From Acidovorax sp. Root219 (lineage in GTDB: Bacteria; Pseudomonadota; Gammaproteobacteria; Burkholderiales; Burkholderiaceae_C), in NCBI RefSeq assembly GCF_001428665.1, contig NZ_LMIJ01000024.1, positions 1 through 64,000 on the forward strand: DNA of 64,000 nt, in the 5' to 3' direction. Below the pieces are notes generated by a model, which saw nothing but the letters and a program-made list of their open reading frames with translations, was not told the origin of the DNA and ran no database searches. Positions 54,701 to 62,828 of this stretch are shown here, piece by piece; position 1 is the first letter of the stretch, and each line of letters opens with the position of its first letter. Position numbers and translations under genes: made by a program.

Positions 54701-55745
54701 CAAGGAAGACCCGATCACCAAGCTCGCCGCCAACGGCTACAGCAAGGTGTCCACGGGCAACTCCTACTCGTTCGACGGCCTGTGGGGATCGCTCGACCAT
54801 GCGCTGGCCAGCGGCAGCCTGGCGGGCCAGGTGAGCGGCACCTACAAGTGGGGCATCAATGCCGAAGAGCCCGCCGTGCTCGACTACAACATGGAGAACA
54901 AGAACGACGCGCAGGACGCGAGCTATTTCAATGCCGACCCCTACCGCTCCAGCGACCACAACCCGATCCTGATCGGTCTGAACCTCAGCAGCACGCCTGC
55001 GGCCGGCGGCGGTGGTGGTGGCACGCCCACCACGCCGACCATCCCTGTCATTCCCCCCACGGCGCCTGGCGCGCCCGCCACGTTGCAGGGCTCCGGCGGC
55101 AACGACACCATCGTCGTGCCCGACCTGCCCCTGACCCGTGTGGTCACGGGTGGCGGCGCCGACACGGTGACGGGTGGCGGTGGCGTGGACACGGTCGTGG
55201 TCTCGGCCACGCTGGCCGATGTATTGCGCCTGGGCATCAGCCAGGACAGCAGCGGCAAGGTGGTGATCAACACCCCCACGGGCCCTGTCACCCTGAGCGG
55301 CGTAGAACGCGTGGAGCTGCAGGGCAGCCTGTTTGCCTTCGACGTGGCGCTGCCCTCGGCGACCAGCGAGGGCGGCAAGACCGGCCAGATGCTGGCCCTG
55401 GCCTACACCATCTTCGGCCAGAAGCCGGACACCGCCGCCCTGAGCCAGTGGGTGCACAAGGCCGACAGCATGACGGGCCTGGACGCGCTGGCCCAGTCCT
55501 TCATCGATATGCTCGCCCCCGGCATCGGCAACGATGGTCTGGTGAACTTCCTCTTCGAGCGTGTTACGGGCGTGGCCCCCACGGCCCAGCAGGTGCAGGA
55601 GTTCTCGTCGATGATCGGCCCCGGCAAGGCCTATGCCACGCAAGGCGCCTTCCTGGCGGCGGTGGCCAAGCTGCCGATCGCCACGGAGGGCCTGGCCGAG
55701 CTGGTGGGCGTGATCCAGCCGCTGGACGCTGCCGTGTTTCTGTGA
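48747..55745 (+). CDS. giant ExeM/NucH-type extracellular endonuclease
   Basis: 2332 residues. No classical signal peptide. Approximate order: N-terminal beta domain (1-215), second module (218-335), DUF3616 propeller (365-675), Ig-like Big_5 (679-790), two lamin-tail domains (797-992 and 993-1188), adhesin-like beta domain (1197-1355), Calx-beta (1363-1480), OB region (1485-1720), endonuclease/exonuclease/phosphatase domain (1758-2075) with LGLMEVQNN, NHFKSKG, LLVGDFNAYG and SSDHNPIL, then a Pro/Thr linker, a short RTX-like stretch with GGNDTI and GGGADTV, and a DUF4214 domain (2215-2332). Type I secretion is inferred from the absence of a signal and the C-terminal RTX-like and DUF4214 parts. 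It probably degrades extracellular DNA. No T1SS genes are in the window. Confidence 0.9.
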   Translation: MTTVYHALSTSNFTQDWTDTGLITANDNWDGVPSVVGYLGDIDAASTTPYAGGDPQTVLGASSGAVDVIANQTNPSTNTSGGVAEFHLTNPVVALQGSGTADAPGLVIHLDATGRKDIVVNYKLRDVDGAADNAIQPVALQYRLGNSGNFTNVPAAYVADASEGGTATKETAVSATLPADANGAAQIQLRIITINAASSDEWTGIDDIVVSSTAAGPVGPSLAYSGSLNESQAFDGHMAPGAKITITLTGETFTGTDGASLLSAATVSNVPAGLTAVLTRTSATTAELGFTGTATSHANANDVSNLTVTFADGAFTGGSAAGVANATQNSLKVNFADMGAAGSAQTFTPNAGTTLGSSDASAALALDANWMVVGDDEASVLRVYDRAGGAAVKEWNYGAALGNGGELDLEAGTRIGDTFYFTGSHSNNKSGAEQNNREYILAVKIEGTGADTQFTYLGKHSGLEDQLVAWDQGNVHGKGANYFGFAASSVGVIPENVNGFSIEGMTASQDGSKLLVAFRAPQTDANTRDKAVVLALDVAGLVDATGGSAPNVSAVFELNLGGRGIRSIEKAGDGSYLILAGPSGSASTEVTHDFRLFRWDGVSTTPAELDVNLDALRDGTGGSFETIVDVQSTAQGTLVQLLQDNGDSTWGGSTASKDLPAAQQKFVGNWVQIGANVTDSTGPALASSTPADDAANFGKGADIVLRFNEGVARGTGDFVIKKVSDNSVVATIAVTDTSKVTVAFNTVTINPASDLDVGTAYYVEAAAGTLKDHYGNNWAGLSVNAALNFTTSAAPLPKLLITEVNSNATPGDFFELYNYGSTEIDLTGWKWTDSSGVVGSMGSFASGTKIAAGGKLVVAGETTDPTALKTAWGLDAGTNVVAVGGPGLGKGDGVVILNDSGQVATAINYGGAAFTNGGTTVNPLAKSSGGVVSVTEHAGLAVGGTATASAVWDGLSTTNPTYKAAVVGELGAFAQTGTPANIGSPGTLVVAQPKLLITEVNSNATPGDFFELYNYGTTEIDLSGWKWTDSAADPAKLGTFAAGTKIAAGGKLVVAGEVTDPTALKAAWGLDANTSVVAVGGPGLGKGDGVVILDANGQVATAINYGGTAFTNGSTVVAPMAKTGGGAVTGSEHAGVAFGGTATTSAVWDGLSTTNPTYKAAVVGQLGAFAQTGTPANIGSPGLTSAPAIPPGVAPSYTQTFENAAGFNEFTVFSKDADAASSWYYSTATKTAEVNGFGDTANANDWLVSKAFNLDGTSAEFLSFNTWTRFADTGIADPEVKLYYSTNYSGSGDPTAATWTQLSYTHSPADSQVTTPSGLIDLSAIQGSNVHFGFQYQASGTASNSSSSWRVDDFKLESFTGPVVSIAATSADKPEGNSGTTEYTFTVTRAGDASAAASVQWAVAGSGGSPVAADDFVGGALPSGTVAFAAGETSKTLTIGVQGDTSLEQDEAFTVTLSGASVGTTIIGGGTAQGLVRTDEAPITRIHEIQGSNDTALLMGNAVTIEGIVTGYAPNLQGFYVQEETADQDGNASTSEGIFVYYGGAPIAGLDANSVGDKVRIKGTVADFKGQTQLTGLSGFTLVQDNAGLPAATAVTLPVASAIQWEAYEGMLVTVQSGTAGGQLVVTDNYNLGQYGQVTLTSDAIQGQYTEHNAPSISGNTDYLADLKKDQIILDDLSSTQNPTSHLGRGGQPLSASNTLRAGDGVASVTGIVDQLVDAAAAPHETSYRIQPTQAVNFTGDARPTAADIPASIRNAEIKVGSANVLNYFTTLGTGSFTTPDGVAQSGRGATNPAELARQQAKVVENLVGMDADVLGLMEVQNNGFGDGTSAFDSLVDALNAKAGAGTYAYIKAPYNNGAAPGDAATAGTDAIMVAILYKPAKVTPVGQAAVADPTVYTAFSAAFGSRVPVAQTFKSNADNEEFTVVVNHFKSKGSVNDPDIGDGQGANNLARVKAAEDLSAWLATKPTGTTDSDVLLVGDFNAYGKEDPITKLAANGYSKVSTGNSYSFDGLWGSLDHALASGSLAGQVSGTYKWGINAEEPAVLDYNMENKNDAQDASYFNADPYRSSDHNPILIGLNLSSTPAAGGGGGGTPTTPTIPVIPPTAPGAPATLQGSGGNDTIVVPDLPLTRVVTGGGADTVTGGGGVDTVVVSATLADVLRLGISQDSSGKVVINTPTGPVTLSGVERVELQGSLFAFDVALPSATSEGGKTGQMLALAYTIFGQKPDTAALSQWVHKADSMTGLDALAQSFIDMLAPGIGNDGLVNFLFERVTGVAPTAQQVQEFSSMIGPGKAYATQGAFLAAVAKLPIATEGLAELVGVIQPLDAAVFL
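51135..52310 (+). repeat. tandem duplication of the lamin-tail domain (588-bp period)
   Basis: Two adjacent units, 51135-51722 and 51723-52310, both begin CCCAAGCTGCTGATCACC and encode 196 residues each opening PKLLITEVNSNATPGDFF. By eye about four in five residues match, and codons are also largely shared, so the copies look recent or homogenised. Confidence 0.9.
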
Positions 55746-55766
55746 CCAGAGCGCGCCCTGGCCGCT

Positions 55767-56678
55767 TCAGCCCAGGGCGCTGCCGCCACTGCCGAACCAC
55801 AGCGCCCAGTGGTCGATGCAGGCCTTGATCTTGGGCAGGCGGTGCCTGCGCGTGAGCGTGATGGCGTGGATGGGCGAGGGCTCCTCGTCCACCCAGTCGC
55901 GCAGCACGGGTGCCAGCACGCCCTGCTGCACCAGCGGTTCGGCCACCAGGGTGGCCAGCCGGGCAATGCCCAGGCCCTGCAGCGCCAGGCGCGCCGTGAT
56001 GCCGGTGCTGCCGGAGCGCCAATGCCCGTCGGCCACCACCACGTGGGGCTCGCCATCGACCATGAAGGGCCAGCGGTTGAGCTGGGCCATCGCGCTGTTG
56101 GTGATGAGCCGGTGGCGGTGCAGCTCATCCGGGTGCTGCGGCTCGCCATGGGCCTGCAGGTAGGCCGGCGTGGCATACAGCCTGCGCACCAGGGTGCCCA
56201 GCGGGCGCGCCACCACGGTATCGCTGGTGGGCGGCCCGGTGCGGATGGCGATGTCGATGCCGTCGCGCGCCATGTCGGCCATGCGGTCGTCCACCACCAG
56301 CTCCACGCGCAGCAGTGGGTGTGCCTGCTGCAGGCTGTCGAAGCTGGGGATCAGCAGGTGCTCGGCCAACACCGAGCTGGCGGCCACGCGCACTGAGCCG
56401 CTGGCCTGGCCGCTCTGGCTGGCGAACTCGCCTTCGAGCTCGTCCATGGTGCTGGTCAGGCGTCGGCAGTACTCGAGGAAGGTGAGCCCTTCGGCCGTGG
56501 GCGTGAGGCCATGCGTCGAGCGGTGGATCAGCCGCGCATTGCAGGCCTTCTCGATGCGCGCCAGGGTGCGCGAGACCTGGCTCACCGGCACATCGCGCTC
56601 GCGCGCCACGGCCGAGAGTGAGCCCAGGTCCGCTACGCGGACAAAGAGGTGCATGTCTTCAAAGCGGATATCGCGCAT
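55767..56678 (-). CDS. LysR-family regulator
   Basis: 303 residues. HTH at about 6-64 (MHLFVRVADLGSLSAVAR, SQVSRTLARIEK) and a substrate-binding effector domain of the type in which RTGPPTSDT is near residue 140. It ends 21 bases from the nuclease stop (convergent). It is divergent from the small ORF at 56824, with an AAACGCC-N12-GGCGTTT inverted repeat between. The target is unknown. Confidence 0.9.
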   Translation of the reverse strand: MRDIRFEDMHLFVRVADLGSLSAVARERDVPVSQVSRTLARIEKACNARLIHRSTHGLTPTAEGLTFLEYCRRLTSTMDELEGEFASQSGQASGSVRVAASSVLAEHLLIPSFDSLQQAHPLLRVELVVDDRMADMARDGIDIAIRTGPPTSDTVVARPLGTLVRRLYATPAYLQAHGEPQHPDELHRHRLITNSAMAQLNRWPFMVDGEPHVVVADGHWRSGSTGITARLALQGLGIARLATLVAEPLVQQGVLAPVLRDWVDEEPSPIHAITLTRRHRLPKIKACIDHWALWFGSGGSALG

Positions 56679-56735
56679 GGACGCATGGTAGCGGGACTGG
56701 CGCGCACAACCGTGGTGGCCCTTGCAGGCTGCGCA

Positions 56736-56761
56736 AAACGCCCTTGCGCCATACGGCGTTT
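56736..56761. promoter_or_regulatory. 7-bp inverted repeat between LysR and small ORF
   Basis: AAACGCC (56736-56742) and GGCGTTT (56755-56761) with a 12-base spacer, about 60 bases upstream of each start. Suitable for a LysR dimer; no T tract, so not a terminator. Confidence 0.4.
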
Positions 56762-56823
56762 CGCCCGCGCAGGCCTGTGCCTACAGTGGCCACACCCTGT
56801 TTCGAACGTGAAGGATGTGTTCC

Positions 56824-57024
56824 ATGCCGCAGATAGATGAGCTCTACCCCGACGACCTGCATCGCCTCAAGGCCGCCGCCCTCCGCGAATCCCACCGCCT
56901 GCGCGACGAAGCGCTGCAAAATGCCCCAGGTGCGCTGTGGCGCATGGCCGTACAGGCCTTGCGGCGACTGAGGGCGCCGTTCAGATCCGCGCGCCGCGAA
57001 AGCGCTGTGCCGCCTGCCGGCTGA
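56824..57024 (+). CDS. small helical protein of unknown function
   Basis: 66 residues from the ATG at 56824. A charged N-terminus ([20 protein letters not shown]) predicts one long amphipathic helix, followed by [18 protein letters not shown] and a basic tail. It is divergent from LysR and overlaps the 3' end of ybdK by 44 bases, opposite strands. The codon pattern and a leader AAGGATGTGTTCC support coding, but the protein is not recognised. Confidence 0.5.
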   Translation: MPQIDELYPDDLHRLKAAALRESHRLRDEALQNAPGALWRMAVQALRRLRAPFRSARRESAVPPAG

Positions 57025-58105
57025 CTTCGGCCAGCAGTTGCTCTTCGCGCTGGCGCTCGCGCAGCCAGCGGGCATCGTTCTGGCCGGCCTCGGTCTCGGT
57101 GCGCAGCATGTGCATGGCGTTGGCAGCGCCCTGCATGGCGGCATGGCTGGCGATCTTGTCCATGGTCATCATGATGTGCTCGCGCAGCGGCATGTGGTCG
57201 CCGGTGGCCGGGTCCACGTACACCGCGTCCATGCCGAAGCGGCAGGCCTGGAAACGGTTGTAGGTGTAGACAAGGTAGTCGTCCTCCTCGGGCATGAAGG
57301 GCTGGTCCGCGAGGAACCAGGCGCCGAGCGACTGCACATAGCCCGCCAGCGCGGCGGCACGCTCGATGGTCAGCGGCGTGTCGAAGACTCGGATCTCGAT
57401 GGTGCCGAACTCGGGCTTGGGGCGGATGTCCCAGTAGAAGTCCTTCATGCTCTTGACCACGCCGGTGCGCGTCATCTTGTCGAAGTAGGCGGTGAAGTCC
57501 TCCCAGGTCAGCGCGAACGGTGCGCGGCCCGACAGCGGGAAGGCGAACACCGAATTGAGCCGTGCCGAGTCGAAAGCCGTGTCCTGGCCCTGCACATAGG
57601 GGCTCGACGCCGACAGTGCGATGAAGTGCGGGATGTAGCGCGACATGCGGTGCAGCATGAGCAGCGCGGAATTGGCATCGGGGCAGCCGATGTGCACGTG
57701 CTGGCCGAAGATGGTGAACTGCTTGGACAAATAGCCGTACAGCTCCGACAGCTCGCGAAAGCGCGGCTTGTCGTAGATGCGCCGCTCGTGCCACTGCTGG
57801 AAGGGGTGCGTGCCCCCGCCCACCACGGCAATGTTGAGCTTGTCGGCGCTCTTGACCAGTGCATCGCGGATCGGCGTGAGCTGGCCCAGCACCTCGCTGG
57901 CCGAGTGGCAGATGTCAGTGGAGATCTCGATCATGCTGTTCGTCATCTCGGGCACCACGCTGCCAGGCAGCGGTGTCTTGTGCATGAGGCGCAGCATGTC
58001 CTCGGCATAGGGCGCGAGGTCGTAGTCGTTGGTGTTGACGAGCTGCAGTTCCAGCTCGACGCCCAGCGTCAGCGGTTCGGAATGGTTGAAGGCTTCAAGG
58101 CTCAC
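56981..58105 (-). CDS. ybdK: glutamate-cysteine ligase family protein YbdK (carboxylate-amine ligase)
   Basis: 374 residues from a GTG at 58105, which overlaps the antiporter stop by four bases (GTGA); E. coli YbdK has 372. The GCS2 fold is clear: [11 protein letters not shown] near 14-24, [12 protein letters not shown] near 52-63, QHVHIGCPD near 135-143, [17 protein letters not shown] near 224-240. Relatives ligate glutamate to cysteine weakly, and the true role is not settled. It is coupled to a cation/proton antiporter gene, which suggests a link to thiol or redox-gated transport, as inference. Confidence 0.92.
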   Translation of the reverse strand: MSLEAFNHSEPLTLGVELELQLVNTNDYDLAPYAEDMLRLMHKTPLPGSVVPEMTNSMIEISTDICHSASEVLGQLTPIRDALVKSADKLNIAVVGGGTHPFQQWHERRIYDKPRFRELSELYGYLSKQFTIFGQHVHIGCPDANSALLMLHRMSRYIPHFIALSASSPYVQGQDTAFDSARLNSVFAFPLSGRAPFALTWEDFTAYFDKMTRTGVVKSMKDFYWDIRPKPEFGTIEIRVFDTPLTIERAAALAGYVQSLGAWFLADQPFMPEEDDYLVYTYNRFQACRFGMDAVYVDPATGDHMPLREHIMMTMDKIASHAAMQGAANAMHMLRTETEAGQNDARWLRERQREEQLLAEVSRQAAQRFRGARI

Positions 58106-59361
58106 GCGTTGTCTCCGTTGCTGCTGGTGGTGGCGTTCGACAGCGGCGCCCAGGGTTTCGAACTCTCGCCCGCACGGTAGATGGCCACCGTGGCGATCAC
58201 CGCGCCCAGCACCTCCATCAGCAGGATGGCGGGCAGGGCCACGCGGGCGATCAGGTGGCCGGTGGACGGCGAGGCCACGACGAACTGCGAGGCGATCAGC
58301 AGCGCGATGGAGGACATGGGCGTCATCGCGCCGCCCACCCACAGGGCTTGGCGCCAGCTGGCACCGCTGCCCACATTGCCCAGGGCCACGCCCAGCACCT
58401 TGGCCACCAGGCGCACGGCGATCAGGGCCAGCACCACGCCGGCCACGGGGCCGCTCCAGTCGGCTTGCGCGGCCACGGTGGAGACCAGCACGAACATCAG
58501 CATGGTCAACAGCGACGACGCATTGCCCAACTGGCGCGGCCAGGCCCAGGGACGCGGGTTGAGCTGCTTGAGCAAGATGCCGCCCAGCAGCGCGGCCAGC
58601 GGGGCCGAGCCACCCATGTGCGCGGCCACGGCGGTGCCGGCCGCGATCAGCGCCAGCAGCAGCATGGAGGTGTTTTCGCTGGCCGGGCTCATGATGCGCA
58701 GGGCCATGCGCATCACCAGCGCCAGCGCGGCGGCCACCACCACCGAGACGCCGAGCACCACGACCACGGGGTACATGGTGTCGATGAGGGTCAGGCTCTG
58801 GCGGTTGATCTGCTCGGCCCGGGCACTGCCCAAGGTCAGCGCGTACAGCGTGGACAGGGTGGCCAGCACAATGGCGCGCTCGGTCACCGGGCCGGCGGCG
58901 CGGGTGTCGGCCACCACGCGCGTCAGCACCGCAGGCGAGGCGGCCAGCGCCACCAGGGCCAGGGGGCCGGCTACCTGCGTGGGCTGGTTGAGCCAGACCA
59001 ATACCCAATACACAGCGAAATAGGTCAGCGTGGATTCGGCAATGCTCTGCACCAGCACCATGGGGTTGTGGCGGAACCAGCGCAGCGGGATGCGCCCGCC
59101 GCATTCGAACAGCACCAGGGCGATGCCCAGTTCCAACAAGAACAGGCCGATGCCCTGCAGCGGCCACAGGGCACCGCTGAAGCCGGCCAGGCCCGCGGCC
59201 GTGCCTACCAGCGAATAGCCCACCACCTTGGGCAGGCCCGTGTGGCGCTGGCACAGGTAGCCGGCCATGGCGGCCACTGCCAGCAGCAGGGACCATTGCA
59301 CCGTGGGGAGCCCGGCCGAGGGGCGCAGCCACTGCGCCCAGAAGCTCAGGATTTCATTCAT
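58102..59361 (-). CDS. CPA2-type cation/proton antiporter
   Basis: 419 residues from the ATG at 59361, about 12 TM helices. [16 protein letters not shown] near 45-60 and [16 protein letters not shown] near 77-92 resemble the KefB/NhaA-like CPA2 core. No TrkA domain is fused, so regulation differs from KefB. It is coupled downstream to ybdK. In KefB/C systems glutathione gates potassium loss; a glutamyl-cysteine ligase-like partner is suggestive, not shown. The 328 bases upstream hold its control region. Confidence 0.88.
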   Translation of the reverse strand: MNEILSFWAQWLRPSAGLPTVQWSLLLAVAAMAGYLCQRHTGLPKVVGYSLVGTAAGLAGFSGALWPLQGIGLFLLELGIALVLFECGGRIPLRWFRHNPMVLVQSIAESTLTYFAVYWVLVWLNQPTQVAGPLALVALAASPAVLTRVVADTRAAGPVTERAIVLATLSTLYALTLGSARAEQINRQSLTLIDTMYPVVVVLGVSVVVAAALALVMRMALRIMSPASENTSMLLLALIAAGTAVAAHMGGSAPLAALLGGILLKQLNPRPWAWPRQLGNASSLLTMLMFVLVSTVAAQADWSGPVAGVVLALIAVRLVAKVLGVALGNVGSGASWRQALWVGGAMTPMSSIALLIASQFVVASPSTGHLIARVALPAILLMEVLGAVIATVAIYRAGESSKPWAPLSNATTSSNGDNA

Positions 59362-59689
59362 GTAGGTGACCTCTGCATGGCGCGGGCACACGAGTCGCCC
59401 GCAGGTTGATTCTTCAGCGGCGCAGTGCCACCGGTGGGGTGGCGTGTGCCGTGCGGTACCCGCCAGATCACATCTGATTGGCACGGCGTTGTACACAGCC
59501 GTGGCCCCAGCAGACAGCTGCTGGCGCGCCGTTACCTTAACGTACCCTGCAGAGACCTAAGAAATCGCTTCGGTTTTTCAGAAGGGCTGTGGCTTTCCAG
59601 GGTGCGCCTAATTTAACTGCCGCCGCCTGAGCTTCTTGTAGGACAGTTTCGAGCTTTGTAAGGAGCTGTTTGCAACCTTGCAGTGTGCG
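59362..59689. other. control region of the antiporter gene; no gene seen
   Basis: 328 bases between the antiporter start and the Gcr-like gene, both on the minus strand. Sequence is moderately AT-rich near 59530-59640. I see no convincing ORF, no terminator with a GC stem and T run, and no clear promoter pair. Confidence 0.5.
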
Positions 59690-61675
59690 TCAGGCGGCTG
59701 GTGTGCGCCCGCGCCCCGGCATGAAGAAGCTCAAGGGGGCCGAGCGCAAGCGCTTGCGAATGGCCGCGTAGATGTGAGAGCGCTCCACGCCGCTCACGCT
59801 CTGCGCGCGCAGCGCCAGACTGAAGGCCAGGTAGAAGCTCACCGTGACGTTGAGCGCACCGATCAGCGGAATGGCCGCCACGGCCCACCAGAAGGCCTGC
59901 AGGTGCACCACCGCCATGCCCAGCGCGGCGCAGGCCGCCCCGATCTGGCCGGTGGACAGCGTCACGTGGCGCACGTCCAGCCCCAGGCCGAAGAAGCCGG
60001 CGATGGCCGGCACCAGGCCGAGCATGAAGCCGAGCGAGATGTTGGCCGCGAAGCCCGACAGGTTCTCGCGCAGGAACCGCGCCCATCGGGCCGCGCGCGC
60101 CTGTCCCAGAAACCGGGTGATGCGCGGGTTGTAGTGCATGGCCGAGTCCAGGCGGTGCAGCACGAACCAGTTCTCCGTCCACCCCGCGATGATGCTCGAC
60201 AGGAACAGCAGCACCCCGGTGAAGGCCGCGAAGAACAGCGAGGGCCCGAGCAGGTGCAGCGACTCGAACACATGCTCGGCCTGCTTTTCCGTGATGGCCG
60301 GCGCGCCGGTGGCCTGGGTGATGAGCAAGGCGAGGGCCAGCACGGCCGGGAACACCACCAGCACATTGCCCAGCACAGCCGCCACCTGCGAGCGCACCAG
60401 GTGGGTGATCTCGTCCACGAACGATTCGATGGCATCGCTGGCCCCAAGCTCCTTGAGCTTGGCGGCCATGGCCGGTGCCGTCATCGCCGGCTGCTTGGTC
60501 GCGACCGTGAGGTGCAGCAGCTGGATCAGCACAAAGGTGGTGGCGTAGTTCACGCCCGCCCAGAAGCCGCCCCAGAAGGCCGACAGCGCCAGCGCATACA
60601 GGCCGAACTTGGCCAGCGTGGTGAAGGCCATCAGGGCCCCGCCGCCGGCCGCCTTCTTCACCATGGACCGGTACTCGGCGCCCGTGCGGGTGATGTAATG
60701 CTCGCCCGTCTCGGCGCTGCGCTCGGCCACCTTGGCCGCCAGCAGCGAGGAGTTGGAGGCAAACAGCGCGCGCAGGCTGCGCCGCTCCTGTCCCACCAGC
60801 ACCAGATTGGCCATGAGTTTGGCGGCCGTCAGCGCCGGCTGGGGCGACAGCAGGCAGTCGAGCAACTGGCGCACGCGCAGGATGCGCTCGCGCAGCTGGC
60901 GCAGGCGAAACACCAGGCCGACCGAGATGCCGTTTTCCTCGAAATGCGTGTACACCGTGGCGGCGGCGGCGCGGCAGGCCTCCAGCCGCTCGCGCAGGCG
61001 CTGCACCGCAGCGTCGAGGCGCTCGGGCGTGCGCAGGCCGTGCAGCACCTCCACGCGCAGGCTTTCCACGTCGTGGATCAGGGCATGGAAGGGCTGGGAT
61101 TCGCGCGCCGTCTCGCTCATGCGCAGGCGCAGCTCGGGTGCAAAGCCGGTCGAGAGGATCTGCCCGGTACAGTAGGTGATGGCATCGAGCAGGGCCTTTT
61201 GCCAGCGCGAGGCGCCGCCCGTGTCCGTGGGTGCCAGCAGGTGCACCAGGCGTGTGAGCTGGGCCTCTTCCAGCGCGGCCACCCACTGGGCGTCGAACCC
61301 GCCGGGCAGGGCCAGCATGAACAGCTCCGAGGCATCGATGGTTTCGGGGCTTGCCGGCAGCAGCTTGTTGCGCAGGCGCTCGGCCACCTCGCTGGCCAGG
61401 GCCGTGCGCGGCGCAAAGCCGAAGTCGGCCAGCAGGGTGGTGATGTCCACCGTGTCGACCAGCATTGCCCACCATGCCTGGAGTTTCGCCTGCACCTCGG
61501 GGCGGGCTTCCGCCGCGTCCAGGAACAGCTGCAGGCGGCCGATGGCGCCGGGCACCGAGTCGCGCTTGCCGCGCACCCAGTCGAGCAGGCCGATCAGCCA
61601 CAGGTGGCGGTGGGCCAGATCGGCGTCCGGGTCCAGCCGCGCGAGGATGGTGGCCAGATCGACGCTGCGGCTCAA
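59690..61675 (-). CDS. 'Gcr'-type site-specific recombinase-like membrane protein
   Basis: 661 residues from a TTG at 61675, which overlaps the apaG stop by four bases (TTGA); the frame is open upstream inside apaG but unsupported. N-terminal helical soluble part (about 1-360) and then several TM helices in the C-terminal half, including ALALSAFWGGFWAGVNY and LGFMLGLVPAIAGFFGLG. Annotations call the family site-specific recombinase, but no Tyr or Ser recombinase catalytic motif is visible. Function is therefore uncertain; a membrane role seems more likely. apaG is upstream and coupled. Confidence 0.85.
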   Translation of the reverse strand: MSRSVDLATILARLDPDADLAHRHLWLIGLLDWVRGKRDSVPGAIGRLQLFLDAAEARPEVQAKLQAWWAMLVDTVDITTLLADFGFAPRTALASEVAERLRNKLLPASPETIDASELFMLALPGGFDAQWVAALEEAQLTRLVHLLAPTDTGGASRWQKALLDAITYCTGQILSTGFAPELRLRMSETARESQPFHALIHDVESLRVEVLHGLRTPERLDAAVQRLRERLEACRAAAATVYTHFEENGISVGLVFRLRQLRERILRVRQLLDCLLSPQPALTAAKLMANLVLVGQERRSLRALFASNSSLLAAKVAERSAETGEHYITRTGAEYRSMVKKAAGGGALMAFTTLAKFGLYALALSAFWGGFWAGVNYATTFVLIQLLHLTVATKQPAMTAPAMAAKLKELGASDAIESFVDEITHLVRSQVAAVLGNVLVVFPAVLALALLITQATGAPAITEKQAEHVFESLHLLGPSLFFAAFTGVLLFLSSIIAGWTENWFVLHRLDSAMHYNPRITRFLGQARAARWARFLRENLSGFAANISLGFMLGLVPAIAGFFGLGLDVRHVTLSTGQIGAACAALGMAVVHLQAFWWAVAAIPLIGALNVTVSFYLAFSLALRAQSVSGVERSHIYAAIRKRLRSAPLSFFMPGRGRTPAA

Positions 61676-62079
61676 TGCAGCACCCGGCCGGTCAGGGGTT
61701 GTCCCGTGGGACCCTGGTTGATCGCCTCCAGCATGAACAGGTCGACCTTGGCATCGAAAGGCTCGCCTTCCTCGCCCACGCAATGGAAGGTGCCGTGCAT
61801 GGTGCCGCTGGCCGTGCGCAGGCGGCACCCGCTGGTGTACTGGAAGGATTCACCAGGCTTGAGCAATGGCTGGTGACCCACCACGCCCAGGCCCTTGACC
61901 TCTTCAGTATGGCCGCGCGAGTCGCTGATGATCCAGTGGCGCGAGATCAACTGGGCGGGCGCATCCCCGGCATTGGTGATGGTGATCGTATAGGCGAAGC
62001 TGAACACCCCTGTGTCCGGGGCAGACTGCTCCGGCAGGTACTCGGGCTGCACTTGCACGTCAAACTGGTACTTTGGCAT
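61672..62079 (-). CDS. apaG: ApaG protein
   Basis: 135 residues, immunoglobulin-like beta fold (DUF525). [22 protein letters not shown] near 28-49 and the closing beta strands around [14 protein letters not shown] near 94-107 match ApaG/F-box-like domains. In other bacteria it is linked to apaH and diadenosine tetraphosphate or cobalt sensitivity, but the function is unproven. It is coupled to the recombinase-like gene downstream and divergent from rpe with only 29 bases between. Confidence 0.93.
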   Translation of the reverse strand: MPKYQFDVQVQPEYLPEQSAPDTGVFSFAYTITITNAGDAPAQLISRHWIISDSRGHTEEVKGLGVVGHQPLLKPGESFQYTSGCRLRTASGTMHGTFHCVGEEGEPFDAKVDLFMLEAINQGPTGQPLTGRVLH

Positions 62080-62108
62080 GGGCGAATGGTAACTGCGACA
62101 ATTGGGGC

Positions 62109-62789
62109 ATGAGCCGACCTTTTCGCATAGCCCCCTCGATCCTCTCCGCCGATTTTGCCCGCCTGGGCGAAGAAGTGCGCAATGTCATTGCCGCCGGAGC
62201 GGACTGGATCCACTTCGACGTGATGGACAACCATTACGTGCCCAACCTCACATTCGGCCCCATGGTGTGCCAAGCGCTCAAGCCACATGCCAAGACGGCC
62301 GATGGAACCGCCATTCCGGTGGATGTGCACCTGATGATCGAGCCCGTGGACGCCCTGGCGGCCGCCTTTGCCGATGCCGGGGCAGACTACATCAGCTTCC
62401 ACCCCGATGCCTCGGGCCATGTGCACCGCAGCATCCAGGCCATCCGCTCCAAGGGCGCCAAGCCCGGCCTGGTGTTCAACCCGGCAGAACCGCTGGACGT
62501 GCTGGACTGGGTGATCGACGACATCGACCTCATCCTGATCATGAGCGTGAACCCCGGCTTTGGCGGCCAGAGCTTCATCGATTCGGCCCTGCGCAAGATC
62601 GAGGACGTGCGCCGCCGCATCGACGCCAGTGGCAAGGACATCCGCCTGGAGGTTGATGGAGGCATCAAGACGGACAACATCCGCCGGGTGGCGGATGCGG
62701 GTGCTGACACGTTCGTGGCGGGCAGTGCCATCTTCGGCAAGCCGGACTACAAGGGCGTCATCGACGCCATGCGAGTCCAACTGGGCTGA
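62109..62789 (+). CDS. rpe: ribulose-phosphate 3-epimerase
   Basis: 226 residues. Interconverts ribulose-5-phosphate and xylulose-5-phosphate. TIM-barrel landmarks: [11 protein letters not shown] near 9-19, [12 protein letters not shown] near 35-46 with metal-binding His and Asp, VHLMIEP near 73, [11 protein letters not shown] near 147 and DGGI near 182. The start is set by [10 protein letters not shown] and the 29-base gap to apaG, which must hold both promoters. In Burkholderiales gph and trpE usually follow rpe; here they do not. Confidence 0.96.
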   Translation: MSRPFRIAPSILSADFARLGEEVRNVIAAGADWIHFDVMDNHYVPNLTFGPMVCQALKPHAKTADGTAIPVDVHLMIEPVDALAAAFADAGADYISFHPDASGHVHRSIQAIRSKGAKPGLVFNPAEPLDVLDWVIDDIDLILIMSVNPGFGGQSFIDSALRKIEDVRRRIDASGKDIRLEVDGGIKTDNIRRVADAGADTFVAGSAIFGKPDYKGVIDAMRVQLG

Positions 62790-62828
62790 CTGCGGCGCGC
62801 TGGCTGGCTGAGCCGCCAGCCGCTGGCC

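Noticed and set aside
51249-55643. Very long open frame antisense to the nuclease gene
   Set aside because: It has no family features, is rich in His, Gly and Arg, and arises from the codon bias of the high-GC sense strand.
59690-61675. Mobile element suggested by the name 'site-specific recombinase'
   Set aside because: No inverted repeats, integrase motif, att duplication or cargo is seen; the gene is embedded in housekeeping context with apaG and rpe.
59678-61876. Long plus-strand frame opposite the Gcr-like gene
   Set aside because: Antisense shadow; Gln, Arg and His-rich translation without domain features.
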